Shown: positions 1 through 8,064, numbered from the stretch's first letter. The stretch: DNA of 64,000 nucleotides from Echinicola marina (GCF_020463795.1 NZ_CP080025.1:5473001-5537000); one strand, 5' to 3'. The notes: a model not told the origin generated them from the letters alone. Translations and numbers: made by a program.

Positions 1-63
1 GTTATTGCGATTTTCAAAAAGATTTACATCAACCAAATCGTCAATGTTTCCTTTTGATTTTCA

Positions 64-495
64 TTAGAAAAAACTGATATAATTATCATCTGTCCAAAAT
101 CTCAACAAATAATACATCCCCCAACCAATGAATCCAATCAAAATGGCCCATACCCATGATGGGATGCCCTTGGGAGTTTCTGATCCGGTCACAACAAATA
201 AGTCCTTTCGCTCACTACCGTATGCATTAATAGTAAGGGTCACATTTTCGTCCACAATATCATTTTCTTTGAGGCCTACCAGATCGATTGCGGGACCATT
301 CCGAACTTCAAAGTTAACTTCTCTGACCCCTTCAATACCATCAGTGGATTTGGCCACAATTTTCAATTTGTGCTTACCATCAGGAATCTTGGTAGTATCC
401 AACATAAACTTTACAGGAGGATGAAATTCACCAAATGGAACCTGATCATCATCCAGAAATACTTTTACCTTTCTATGATTTTCCATTGTATTCAT
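64..495 (-). CDS. Membrane-anchored Ig-like accessory protein of the cbb3 oxidase cluster
   Basis: A 143-residue protein with no recognisable catalytic motif. Residues 1-100 look like a beta-rich Ig/cadherin-type module (alternating hydrophobic strands, a GxHxLKxxAxxxDG stretch typical of Ig-like folds). A single membrane helix follows at about 112-131, with a short charged and aromatic tail. There is no N-terminal signal peptide, so topology is uncertain. Its start overlaps the end of the upstream 94-residue gene by 23 bp, which indicates translational coupling in the ccoN-ccoO operon. Met4 is an alternative start. Proteins of this shape next to cytochrome oxidase genes are probably assembly or accessory factors, but that role is inferred from position only. 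Bases 1-63 hold no gene that can be called. Confidence 0.75.
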   Translation of the reverse strand: MNTMENHRKVKVFLDDDQVPFGEFHPPVKFMLDTTKIPDGKHKLKIVAKSTDGIEGVREVNFEVRNGPAIDLVGLKENDIVDENVTLTINAYGSERKDLFVVTGSETPKGIPSWVWAILIGFIGWGMYYLLRFWTDDNYISFF

Positions 496-757
496 CTTCT
501 AAGATTAAATTTTTAATGTGTTTTTCGGATTTTTCTCCGGGCTTGATGAGGAATTTAAGGCTAAATGCCAATGCCAGAATTACCAAAATCAGGGCCACTG
601 CAGTAATGATATAATCCACCTGTCCCTGGGGACCAACACCATGCGTGATATTTTCAAGCATTATGGGCTGCTGCTTCCGGCACACTTCACAGGCCATGGA
701 AGTCAATGGCATGAATATCCACACCACAGGGAATAATCTAAATACTTTTTTCATCAT
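473..757 (-). CDS. Small secreted/membrane protein with CxxC motif in oxidase operon
   Basis: A 94-residue protein with an N-terminal signal peptide (about 1-22), then a CEVC motif at residues 23-26, a short polar segment, one membrane helix at about 48-70 and a charged cytoplasmic tail. The CxxC is followed by Arg, not His, so it is not a c-type heme site; a disulfide or metal/copper-handling role is possible. It sits 4 nt after the ccoO stop. By position and size it could replace CcoQ or a copper-delivery factor, but no family is recognised with certainty. Confidence 0.7.
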   Translation of the reverse strand: MMKKVFRLFPVVWIFMPLTSMACEVCRKQQPIMLENITHGVGPQGQVDYIITAVALILVILALAFSLKFLIKPGEKSEKHIKNLILEDEYNGKS

Positions 758-761
758 GATC

Positions 762-1760
762 CTATTTTTGTGTTTTGTTAACCATTTCTCTAATCTGTCT
801 TACCAGATCTGTACTTACTTTGGGGGCATTATTTCCCCAACTACTTCTTTCGTGATTAACCAGTACAGCGATTTCCTCATCTGTCAACAAATCTGCAAAC
901 GGGGGCATTTGTCCATAATCAGGCCGTGCATCATAGCCCTGCAAAATAATCTGGATCATCACTTGGGGATCTTCATCGTTGACAATAGAGCTACCTGCCA
1001 AAGGTGGAAAAGCTCCTGCTACCCCCTCACCGTTCCCCTGATGACATGCTGCACAGTTATTGGCATAGACCATTGCCCCATCAGGAAGCAGTTCATCAGT
1101 TTCTCCCTTCCTTTGATCCTTCCCCACTGCAGGGATAAAGGTCGTTTCCAGCACCGGTATACTTGTCTGCTTAAGGGATTTCAGGTAAGCTACTAGATCC
1201 AGTACTTCCTGTGTGGCCACAACTTTTCCTGGACCGGCCTTAAAGCTCTTGGGTACTTCCAGTACAATCTGTCCCTCCCTTACATTGTCCACATGGTCGA
1301 ACAGCCAAGGATAGGATGGCATGATTGATCCTTCCACGACTGATCTGGGATTGTACAGATGCAGCAGGTGCCATTGATCTCCAGGCTGCCTTTGTCCAAC
1401 ATTGGTGAGATCCGGACCTGTCCGTTCACTTCCGAGAAGGGACGGGGATTGTCTCCAGAAATCCATGCGCTTTTTTGAATAGTAATAGTCCGACGGCATT
1501 GAAGGTCTTTGTCCCCATATTTTATCCATTTCTATCCCCCGAACCTGTTGGGTATGACAAGCCACACATCCTTCACTTATAAAAAGGTGCATTCCTCTTA
1601 ATTCTTCCGAAGTCATTGGCTGTTCCGCTGGTAGTGGAGCATTGTTTTCCTGCAATTGAAAAGCTGGAAAAACAGCAATAAACAAACTTAGCACAACAAA
1701 TATCGTCAAAATTGTCACCAATAATAGTTGGTGGTTTTTATGAAAATCTAGCATATTCAT
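762..1760 (-). CDS. ccoO: cbb3-type cytochrome c oxidase subunit II (CcoO) fused to a mono-heme cytochrome c
   Basis: A 332-residue electron-entry subunit. It has an N-terminal membrane anchor at about 10-34 and a CcoO-type heme c domain with CVACH at 65-69, followed by the CcoO signature QQVRG and an MPSYPWLF segment that supplies the axial Met (M148). A linker leads to a second cytochrome c domain with CAACH at 236-240 and a candidate axial Met in MPPFADLL. Canonical cbb3 has separate mono-heme CcoO and di-heme CcoP; here one extra c domain is fused in place of CcoP. The start overlaps the ccoN stop by 23 bp (Met3 is an alternative), so the two are translationally coupled. The protein should pass electrons from soluble donors to the CcoN heme b/b3-CuB centre in the cytoplasmic membrane. 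Confidence 0.9.
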   Translation of the reverse strand: MNMLDFHKNHQLLLVTILTIFVVLSLFIAVFPAFQLQENNAPLPAEQPMTSEELRGMHLFISEGCVACHTQQVRGIEMDKIWGQRPSMPSDYYYSKKRMDFWRQSPSLLGSERTGPDLTNVGQRQPGDQWHLLHLYNPRSVVEGSIMPSYPWLFDHVDNVREGQIVLEVPKSFKAGPGKVVATQEVLDLVAYLKSLKQTSIPVLETTFIPAVGKDQRKGETDELLPDGAMVYANNCAACHQGNGEGVAGAFPPLAGSSIVNDEDPQVMIQIILQGYDARPDYGQMPPFADLLTDEEIAVLVNHERSSWGNNAPKVSTDLVRQIREMVNKTQK

Positions 1761-3561
1761 CTTTTTTAACCTTAACTATTTTAGTATTCCTCTTTCTGCC
1801 GATTCGATACCCATTTACCATTTGGTAAAGGTTATAGCCAAATACCAAATGGGAAATGAACATTAATGAACCACCGACAGCCCTCCAAAGCCAGTAAGGG
1901 GCCATCAACCTTACCGAGTCAATGAACGGTTGTCCATCAACCCAACTCATTCCTTTTTCAGTCCCACCGATCATTAGAGAGAACATATAAATCACAAGAC
2001 CTATGAAAGCGAACCAGAAATGCATTCCTACGGCCAGTTGGTTGGGCTCCTTTCGGGTAAGCTTTGGAAGAAGGGAATACATCCCTCCCCAAAGAAAAAA
2101 GCAGATGATTCCGTACATGGTCATATGGGAATGGGCCACATTAAAATCCGTAAAATGCCATATGTAATTAGTAAATCGAAATGCCTGAAAACTACCTTGG
2201 GTGGAACCAACAAAGTAAAAAATTACCCCTACCAACATAAAGGGAAGGACATAGGAATCTTCTATCGCCTTTCGGCTACCTTTCATGGTCATCATGAAAT
2301 TGGTGGTACCCGCCAGTACAGGAATAAACATCCCTGCACTGAACACGATTGCAACGGTCTGTAACCACCAGGGCAATGGACTGAACACAAAGTGGTGGGT
2401 ACCGATCAACGTATAAAACAGCATTTGGGTCCAAAACGCCAGTACACCTAAGCTGTATGAATAAATTGGCTTGTTGAGCGAAGCGGGAAGATAATAATAA
2501 ACCAATCCCAATGTAAAGGTCATGAACCACATCCCCACTCCTTGATGCATATAATATCCTTGGATAACTGTCTCTCCTAAACCTTCCTGATAAAACGGGA
2601 GGTACCCTATAATGGCCAGCACCGTTGTCCATGTCAATGCCGCTAGTATAAACCAGTTGGAAATATAGATTTCAACCGTATTTCTTAAGGAAATGGTCTT
2701 ATAAATATTAATTAGGGCCAATATCAGACCAATTGCAAATAGCAACATGACTGGCCAGATGTATTCCCGATACTCTCCCCCACCATTATTGAGCCCGTTC
2801 ATCAGCGCAATATTGCCCAGGACCACACAAGCATTAATCAAGTAAAATGTCCACCAGCCTAATTTATAACTGAAGATCGATCTGTTGGAGGTACGGCTTA
2901 CGACAAAATATCCCAATCCTAACATCCCTAAGGATGCCCAGCCCCAGAAAACTGTATTGGTATGTACCGGCCTTAACCTACCGAAGGACAACCAAGGCTG
3001 TTGGTCCATTTCAGGCCACACAAATTTCATTCCCAAATATTGCCCCATCAGGGTCCCGAATATCAGCCAAAAAGCTGCAGCTACTACATATGCTATTATC
3101 AGGCGGATTAATCTATCATCTGTCTCTACTTTCAACTTCCCTGACTTTTTATCATCCACCAAGGGGTTATGAGGGCTTTTCGTGATTTTCCTGATAAGCC
3201 CCTTTTCATCTTTAAAGTTGAGCTCACCTCCTATTTCATTTCCCCTCAAACGATACAAGCCGGCCTTCTTTCTTCGTTCTAGCAGTTCATCAACTTCCTC
3301 TCGTTCCAGATTGATGAGAACAGACTTAAGGTCCTCCCTTTCATTTGTCCATTTCACCTTTTCGGAGACATTCATTAGCTTATTTAGCCTGACCACCATC
3401 AGATAAGCTAATACCACAAGTACTAAAACTGACAATAATACCGTCCCGATTACTCCCGGTTGTGTAGACCATGTGGAAGTATCAATTTCTACTTTTCCCT
3501 GGGCAATGACGGTTCCAGTCATGACCATTGTTCCTGCCAGCCATACCAATATTTTAAACAT
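1738..3561 (-). CDS. ccoN: cbb3-like cytochrome c oxidase catalytic subunit I (CcoN), N-terminally extended
   Basis: A 607-residue heme-copper oxidase subunit. Residues 1-20 look like a signal or first helix, a membrane helix lies at about 36-57, and a charged cytoplasmic region to about 145 precedes the oxidase core. Visible ligands are H200 (low-spin heme b), H339 in an HxxVG context and H389/H390 (CuB), H477 (heme b3) and H479 (low-spin heme b). Y383, six residues before the HH pair, sits where the cross-linked C-family tyrosine lies, which supports oxygen reduction over NO reduction. Q455, exactly 22 residues before H477, occupies the position of the usual C-family glutamate. First oxidase gene after the hemerythrin-Rrf2 pair, and coupled to ccoO. 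Confidence 0.9.
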   Translation of the reverse strand: MFKILVWLAGTMVMTGTVIAQGKVEIDTSTWSTQPGVIGTVLLSVLVLVVLAYLMVVRLNKLMNVSEKVKWTNEREDLKSVLINLEREEVDELLERRKKAGLYRLRGNEIGGELNFKDEKGLIRKITKSPHNPLVDDKKSGKLKVETDDRLIRLIIAYVVAAAFWLIFGTLMGQYLGMKFVWPEMDQQPWLSFGRLRPVHTNTVFWGWASLGMLGLGYFVVSRTSNRSIFSYKLGWWTFYLINACVVLGNIALMNGLNNGGGEYREYIWPVMLLFAIGLILALINIYKTISLRNTVEIYISNWFILAALTWTTVLAIIGYLPFYQEGLGETVIQGYYMHQGVGMWFMTFTLGLVYYYLPASLNKPIYSYSLGVLAFWTQMLFYTLIGTHHFVFSPLPWWLQTVAIVFSAGMFIPVLAGTTNFMMTMKGSRKAIEDSYVLPFMLVGVIFYFVGSTQGSFQAFRFTNYIWHFTDFNVAHSHMTMYGIICFFLWGGMYSLLPKLTRKEPNQLAVGMHFWFAFIGLVIYMFSLMIGGTEKGMSWVDGQPFIDSVRLMAPYWLWRAVGGSLMFISHLVFGYNLYQMVNGYRIGRKRNTKIVKVKKDEYARFS

Positions 3562-3628
3562 ATCCTATTAATGATTTTATTTTAGCACATTAAGACCTTT
3601 TTATCTTTTATTAAGATTTTCCAAGATC

Positions 3629-3644
3629 ATCAAAATCCTTTGAT
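3629..3644. promoter_or_regulatory. Inverted repeat between rrf2-type gene and ccoN
   Basis: ATCAAA-4 nt-TTTGAT with perfect 6-bp arms, in the 95-bp gap between the Rrf2 gene and ccoN. It could be an operator for the adjacent Rrf2 protein or another redox regulator. It is too short to be a convincing terminator and has no T tract. The arm order is the reverse of the FNR box TTGAT-N4-ATCAA, so it is not called an FNR site. Confidence 0.35.
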
Positions 3645-3656
3645 CAGTTTTTCGAA

Positions 3657-4094
3657 TTATATTAACCTAGATAAGGTAGCGCTCCCCTGTGACACTTCTT
3701 CGGCAAGCTCCTTGAGTGTCATTTTTGTGAGCATATTGGTCAGCTTGTCCCTTACGGTTTTAAACTCATGGTGTATAGGACAAGGATTAGCTGCTGAGCA
3801 TTGCTTCAGTCCCAGTCCACATCCACTAAAAATACTATCACCATCTATGGCAATCACCAAATCGATCAATCGTAGATTTTCTTGGGCAGTGTTGATAAAA
3901 AAACCACCATTTGGTCCTTTAGTAGAGCTTATCATATCCTTTTTTGCCAAAGACTGTAACACCTTAGCAGTGAAATATTCCGGTGCATCTATTTCCTTAC
4001 AGATATCCCTGACACCCAATTTCCCTCCATCCTTACTTTGGGACCAGATATAAATCATCGCCCGAATTCCGTACTCACATGCTTTTGAAAACAT
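3657..4094 (-). CDS. Rrf2-family transcriptional regulator with likely Fe-S cluster
   Basis: A 145-residue Rrf2/IscR/NsrR-type repressor. Residues 1-60 form the winged helix (start MFSKACEYGIRAMIYI, typical of the family), with the wing at KGPNGGFF (59-66). Three cysteines, C92, C99 and C105, match the family's cluster-binding loop, so a redox-, NO- or iron-sensing Fe-S cluster is likely. It lies 3 nt after a hemerythrin gene and 95 nt before ccoN, which points to control of this oxidase operon in response to NO or oxygen. The signal sensed cannot be decided from sequence alone. Confidence 0.9.
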   Translation of the reverse strand: MFSKACEYGIRAMIYIWSQSKDGGKLGVRDICKEIDAPEYFTAKVLQSLAKKDMISSTKGPNGGFFINTAQENLRLIDLVIAIDGDSIFSGCGLGLKQCSAANPCPIHHEFKTVRDKLTNMLTKMTLKELAEEVSQGSATLSRLI

Positions 4095-4097
4095 ATA

Positions 4098-4583
4098 TTA
4101 AACCTTTGATTTTCCCCAAAACTCATCTAGCCATTCCTCCTCTACTTTGCGGTGTACTTCATAAACCTTTTCGCTCATCTTCCTAAAATCCTCATCTAAC
4201 AATTCAACCTGCATATATTGGAATAACTTCCTCTCCTCAAATCGAATATGTGCCTCCAGTTCATCTGCAAACCGAGAAAGCTGATCCACATCAACCCCTA
4301 ATTGGATAATTTTTTTGTAATTCTCCCTGATTGATCTGTGCTGTTCCTCCGCCTCTTTTCGCATTAGGTCATTTTTAGCTAAAAAAGAAAAGAGCAGTTC
4401 TTCTTCTATTTGAAAATGAGATTCCAGATGGTTAGTAACGAAATAATCAAGGTAATCTACAATCCTTTGAATTTCCACTTTTTTCATTAGTCCTTGACGT
4501 ATCTTCCACACCAATAACAGACCAAAATGATGGTCCTGTGAGAGAGGGATCAAAGCAGTATGACGTTTTAATGGCTTGGGCAT
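4098..4583 (-). CDS. Hemerythrin HHE-domain protein
   Basis: A 161-residue four-helix diiron protein. Candidate iron ligands occur in order: QDHH (18-19), ESHFQIEEE (H54, E58), EEQH (H80) and EAHIRFEER (H110, E114/E115). Such proteins bind oxygen or NO and serve in NO detoxification, di-iron repair or sensing. There is no signal peptide, so it is cytoplasmic. It is first in the apparent unit hemerythrin-Rrf2-ccoN-ccoO, and its partnership with an NsrR-like Rrf2 protein favours a nitrosative-stress or oxygen-supply role (inference). Confidence 0.9.
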   Translation of the reverse strand: MPKPLKRHTALIPLSQDHHFGLLLVWKIRQGLMKKVEIQRIVDYLDYFVTNHLESHFQIEEELLFSFLAKNDLMRKEAEEQHRSIRENYKKIIQLGVDVDQLSRFADELEAHIRFEERKLFQYMQVELLDEDFRKMSEKVYEVHRKVEEEWLDEFWGKSKV

Positions 4584-4885
4584 AAATTAGTAGTATTATT
4601 ACAAAATTTTACTTAAGTCAATTCATCAACCTATAAATTAATTACTCACCATTCCCCTCGATTACATTAATTGAGAAACCCGCTTCTCTGTTAGTCCTTT
4701 TTCCCGTATCACATATAATTAAAATCTTATTGGTACTATTTAAATTTCTCCCTGATTTTTATCAATTTAAGGTCCAACAAATATCCTATTATATTTAACC
4801 CAAATGTAAAACGCAAAAGCTGTAAATAAAAGACATTTTTATCTTTTATTTACAGCTTTTGCATATTCTTTACTCTAAATATTTT
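4584..4885. other. Non-coding gap upstream of the hemerythrin operon
   Basis: No ORF with coding character. The stretch is AT-rich and holds the long perfect inverted repeat at 4813-4862. A box CAAATGTA (4801-4808) reads as TACATTTG on the minus strand and fits the Bacteroidota -7 consensus TAnnTTTG, but the matching -33 box is poor (TTTT), so a promoter for the hemerythrin operon here is only possible. The downstream end abuts the 3' end of the group II intron. Confidence 0.45.
4813..4862. repeat. Perfect 21-bp inverted repeat with 8-nt loop
   Basis: Arms 4813-4833 and 4842-4862 are exact reverse complements, with loop CATTTTTA at 4834-4841. The arms are AT-rich with GCAAAAGCTG at the outer end. 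The element lies 24 bp outside the 3' end of the group II intron and about 230 bp upstream of the hemerythrin start. It could be a bidirectional terminator, a cruciform, or a palindromic end left by a mobile element. Neither side has a clean long T tract. Confidence 0.85.
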
Positions 4886-4924
4886 GTCGAGTAGGTAAGG
4901 GGAATTTCACCCCAAACCTCTCAC

Positions 4925-4960
4925 AGCACCGTGCGTGATAGTCTCCCATCACACGGCGCT
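4925..4960 (-). other. Group II intron domain V
   Basis: A 36-nt hairpin on the minus strand beginning AGCGCCGUGUGAU and closing ...CACGGUGCU, with the AGC triad, a two-base bulge and a short purine-rich loop. This is the most conserved part of the ribozyme. The reverse transcriptase stop codon (4949-4951) lies inside it, so coding sequence and catalytic RNA overlap here. Confidence 0.85.
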
Positions 4961-6229
4961 TCCAAAGTTAGGCCTCCTGTTCTTGCCAAGGGTTGGGGGT
5001 ACTAATTGCCAGTGGGCGAACAGGTTTGGCTTTCCACGGTAGACTGTTTCCAGCCACCTGATTGCCTTTCGTTTCCCAATCCTCCTTTTCTGGGCCATCT
5101 TCCATTCTATCAGTTTCTTGTTCAGCCAGAACCATAATCCCACTGTTGTCCATTTATGGAACTTACAGTAATAATTGATCCAGCCTTTTATCATGACATT
5201 GATAGCTGACGACAGTCCTTGAATATTGCCTCGGTATTTCCTTATGGAAAACTTCCTGACCTTATCCCTGATCGATGTTTTGGAAGATTCGCTCATACAT
5301 GCAGCGGTGATCAGTTTCAGCCCGTCTTTTGTCGGACAATAGCGCGGTTTGAACGTATAACCCAGAAAGTCAAAGGAGCATGCCGTCTCAGGGTTTTCCC
5401 TGTTTCGGTCATTTCGGCAGTAGACAATCTTTGTCTTTGCTTCGTTCATTGACAGTCCGCATTCGTTCATCCTTTCCGCTATTCGGGTTTTCATGAATGC
5501 TGCCTGTTTGTTGCTAACACAGTGAACTATGATGTCATCCGAGTATCTTTCAAACTGCATTTTCGGACAGTATTTCTCTATCCACCTATCGAAGGTGAAG
5601 TGGAGAAACATATTCGCCAGCAGTCCGCTGATAACCCCTCCCTGAGGAGTACCCTTCTCCCGTCCTTCAGTCAATCCTGTTTCCTGCTTCACAACATCAG
5701 CTTTCAGCCAGCGATCTATGTACATCGAAACCCATTTCTCCTTGGTATAATGTTCTACCGCCTTCAGCATTAGATCGTGGGGTATGTTATCGAAGAATCC
5801 ACTGATATCGATATCCAGTACCCAACCGATTTTACTGCATCGCCTGATTGCTGACTGAATGGCCATGTGGGCATTACGTCCTGGCCGATATCCGTAGCTG
5901 TCGGGATGAAAAGTCGGTTCCACTATACGTTCCAGATACGCCTTGACTACCTGCTGACATACCCTGTCAGATACCGTTGGGATCCCAAGACTACGGGTTC
6001 CCCCTGATTTCTTGGGAATCAACACTTCTTTGATCGCCGAAGGGTGATAGCTTCCTGAGCTCATGCGGTTCCAGAGTTTGTAAACATTCCTGTTTAGTTC
6101 CTCCTCGAAGTCGCTGATACTCTGTCCGTCTATTCCTCCGCTTCCTCCACTGATCTTGACCTTCTTGAAGGCCTCCAGTACCATTACCCTGCTTACAGGA
6201 TGTTCCTTTGTTTCATAATAATCAATCAT
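4949..6229 (-). CDS. ltrA: Group II intron reverse transcriptase/maturase
   Basis: A 426-residue multifunctional intron protein that splices its intron RNA and copies it into DNA. Visible features are an N-terminal RT-0/1 region, LDIDISGFFDNI (138-149) with catalytic aspartates, GTPQGG (193-198), and RYSDD (228-232) with the paired active-site aspartates. YSDD replaces the common YADD. An FDFLGYTF segment follows, then the thumb/maturase X domain with the GWINYY and LFAHW hallmarks of class D proteins. It ends after domain X with no HNH endonuclease, so mobility would rely on replication-associated priming. The frame is intact and the ribozyme core is recognisable, so the element may still be active. 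The ATG start is preceded by an AGGGG stretch. Confidence 0.95.
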   Translation of the reverse strand: MIDYYETKEHPVSRVMVLEAFKKVKISGGSGGIDGQSISDFEEELNRNVYKLWNRMSSGSYHPSAIKEVLIPKKSGGTRSLGIPTVSDRVCQQVVKAYLERIVEPTFHPDSYGYRPGRNAHMAIQSAIRRCSKIGWVLDIDISGFFDNIPHDLMLKAVEHYTKEKWVSMYIDRWLKADVVKQETGLTEGREKGTPQGGVISGLLANMFLHFTFDRWIEKYCPKMQFERYSDDIIVHCVSNKQAAFMKTRIAERMNECGLSMNEAKTKIVYCRNDRNRENPETACSFDFLGYTFKPRYCPTKDGLKLITAACMSESSKTSIRDKVRKFSIRKYRGNIQGLSSAINVMIKGWINYYCKFHKWTTVGLWFWLNKKLIEWKMAQKRRIGKRKAIRWLETVYRGKPNLFAHWQLVPPTLGKNRRPNFGSAV

Positions 6230-6759
6230 CCCCTGTTACAAGTTGTTGTTAATATGGAAACCAACTCTGGTTCCACCCTTTGCTCCTCTCTACTTTCGCA
6301 GAGTATCACCACTACTACGATGAAATCCGCCCCCTTTCAGCATTTCGGTATTCGCCTTACAGGTTCGCTGCTTGTGCTTTCCCTTAGCACTGCTGAAAGA
6401 GTTCCCTTGTTCCGTTGAAAAGCCTGTAACGGGTTCCTGCCTCCTTTACACCGCATACTGTCCGGCCGGTAAACAGCTTACTTCTGCCGGACTTGTTCCT
6501 GAGGACACATATACCCCCTCAGTTTCAGTATGGTCTATGGATATATCGATGTTTTAACATGGAGGTTCACTCTCGTTCAGCTCCCCGTTACCCACCTGAC
6601 AGATGACCTCTGCCTTTTCTTTATCGCTCAGTACGAATACCTTTCGGTGAGTCGCACCATAAAGTGGTTTGTGAAGTCTGGCTGACAGCCTACACGATGG
6701 GCCGACCATCATCTTTTCAACAGCATGCGGAGAACTTATTCCTCCGCTTCAAGGCACAC

Positions 6760-6864
6760 ATATGTGTATCCGTAAGAGAGCACGTAATAAAATGTGACAA
6801 TACGTGTCATTAAATTTCAAGGAGGGAGAATAGTTGTTTTCATGCATAAAAAACAAGAAAAGCT
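6760..6864. other. Junction between group II intron and IS1595 remnant
   Basis: About 100 bp with no ORF. It contains the likely 5' exon of the group II intron and the upstream edge of the transposase remnant, including a partial palindrome TGACA-5 nt-TGTCA at about 6802-6816 and a purine-rich AGGAGGGAG shortly upstream of the transposase start, which may be its ribosome binding site. Terminal inverted repeats of the IS could not be identified. Confidence 0.4.
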
Positions 6865-7695
6865 ATGAACCTGATAGAATTCACGGGGCATTTTCCCGAC
6901 GAGGAGAGTTATGAACAGTACACCAAAAAATACAGGGAGAAAAGAGGGATACAGTGTACAAAGCTACCAAGAGATAACCCGTCACTATTGGTTTGCCAAC
7001 GGCAGGTTTTTCGAATGCAGCAGTTGCCGGAAGCGCTCTTCCCTGAAATCGGGAACGGTAACGGAAAACAGTAAGCTACCGCTCCGGATCTGGCTATTGG
7101 CCAGGCTGTTTATGTCGGCGACCAAGAAAGGGTTTTCCTGCCTTGAGCTCCAGCGACAATTGGGCCTCAGCAGATATGAGACCACTTTCCGGCTAATACA
7201 CAGGATCAGGTTGGCGATGGGGCAACGGGATGAAATCTATACCCTTAGTGATATGATCGAATATGATGAATGCTACATGGAAACCGTACAGGAGAAACAG
7301 ATCGAGGTGCAGCTAAAACGGGGAAGGGCCGTCAGAGGCAGATAGCAGTGGCCATGGCTGCCGAATCCTTCCTGTTGGAAGACCTGGATTCTGGACTGAT
7401 CAAAAAACGCAGTGGCTATTTCAAAATGAGGGTCATGTACAAAGTGGACAGCGCGAGTGTCAATGCCTTTCCGGGCCAACACCAGGGCGATGTGGTACTG
7501 TTTACCGACAAGAACAAGGCCTACTCGAAAATAGAGGAAGTGGTGACCTCCCATTTGTCTGTCCCATCTGGAAAGGAGTCCGTAAACGACACCTTGAAAT
7601 AGGGCCACAAAGCCATCAGTAACCTTAAAAGAAACCTGTTGGGGGTATATCACATGATAACTTATAAATATTTACAGAACTATTTGATTGAGTTT
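6865..7695 (+). pseudogene. Degenerate IS1595-family (ISXO2-like) transposase
   Basis: Three reading-frame pieces together cover an IS1595-type transposase. The first (6865 to about 6960) has the FPDEES start. The second (about 6965-7325) has half of the zinc ribbon (ECSSC), the SLKSGT turn, the helical LELQRQLGLSRYET region and the first DDE acid (DECYM). The third (about 7325-7602) has the KRG..RQ loop and FTDKNKAY. After a TAG at 7600-7602 the same frame continues with the expected C-terminal NLKRNLLGVYH...YLQNYL to about 7695, then diverges. Two frameshifts, an in-frame stop and loss of the first CxxC show that it is inactive. It gives an in-window reference for the transposase-like domain of the receptor at 16541-18448. 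Confidence 0.85.
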
Positions 7696-7844
7696 GAAAT
7701 GTGTTCGATCCACGTACCGTCAACTCCAGCTGACGGGATCACAAACAATTATTCTTGGTATTAATTTCATCAGAAAGTTTCAAAATTATTCCCAAATCCT
7801 CCACAAAACGGTTCGAAATAAGTACTGAGGGGTCAACAGTTGAA

Positions 7845-7890
7845 AATCCATAAAACATTAAAAATCAATGTTTTATGGATTTTTTTTTTT
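7845..7890 (+). terminator. Rho-independent terminator, plus strand
   Basis: A perfect 15-bp stem (7845-7859 with 7867-7881), 7-nt loop, then about ten T residues on the plus strand. It would end transcripts coming from the IS1595 remnant. It stands back to back with the minus-strand terminator at 7928-7961. Confidence 0.8.
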
Positions 7891-7926
7891 ATTTTCCGTT
7901 TTCCCGACATTTCCCTGAAAAATCAA

Positions 7927-8060
7927 CAAAAAATAAAAGCCAAGTCATTTCTAACTTGGCTCTATACACGGGATTTAAAACCGCTACGCTGTAATCAGTC
8001 GCTGAACTTAGTCCCTCCATCCCATGAAGGCATACGGGTTACTTGCCCGCAACGGCTTTC
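7927..8060 (-). ncRNA. Candidate free-standing structured small RNA of about 130 nt
   Basis: On the minus strand a good Bacteroidota promoter (8094-8065) is followed within about 5 nt by an 11-bp helix that closes a multibranch fold. Strand 8059-8049 pairs with 7987-7977 throughout, including G-U pairs. Inside are three local hairpins: GGG/CCC (8048-8046 with 8038-8036), a 7-bp stem (8030-8024 with 8020-8014) around a GGG loop, and UCAG-CGA-CUGA (8005-7995). A terminator hairpin with a T tract ends the unit. No ORF fits. Promoter, closed structure and terminator at matching distances argue for a real RNA gene. No known RNA family is recognised; its target or function is unknown. Confidence 0.5.
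7928..7961 (-). terminator. Rho-independent terminator, minus strand
   Basis: AGCCAAGT (7938-7945) pairs with ACTTGGCT (7954-7961), 8-nt loop. On the minus strand it is followed by TTTATTTTTTG. It closes the candidate small RNA unit. Confidence 0.75.
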
Positions 8061-8064
8061 AGTA

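Larger units (their letters stand above)
4886..6759 (-). mobile_element. Group II intron (class D-like) with encoded reverse transcriptase
   Basis: On the minus strand the 3' end is clear. Domain V is at 4960-4925, with an AGC catalytic triad start and a GGAGAC-type terminal loop. It is followed by a domain VI hairpin with an unpaired A and a likely 3' terminus ...CUCGAC at 4886. The 5' end is less certain. GUGUGCC at 6759 gives a total of about 1.87 kb, close to class D introns such as RmInt1 (about 1.9 kb). A second GUGYG match, GUGCGAC at 6657, would give 1.77 kb. The 430-530 nt before the reverse transcriptase start hold the structured ribozyme domains I-III. No intron-interrupted host gene is visible: the flanks are non-coding. 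Confidence 0.75.

Noticed and set aside
1738-3561. CcoN as a nitric oxide reductase, suggested by the hemerythrin/Rrf2 neighbours
   Set aside because: The C-family active-site Tyr (Y383) and the CuB histidines are present and the NOR-type glutamates are not, so an oxygen reductase is favoured.
6985-7653. Minus-strand ORFs across the IS1595 remnant
   Set aside because: They are shadows; the plus-strand frames carry the family motifs in order.
7962-8050. tRNA-like or antisense-tRNA sequence (GGGATTTAAAACC resembling a T arm)
   Set aside because: No cloverleaf could be drawn on either strand and the T-arm match is poor; the multibranch fold with promoter and terminator explains the bases better.
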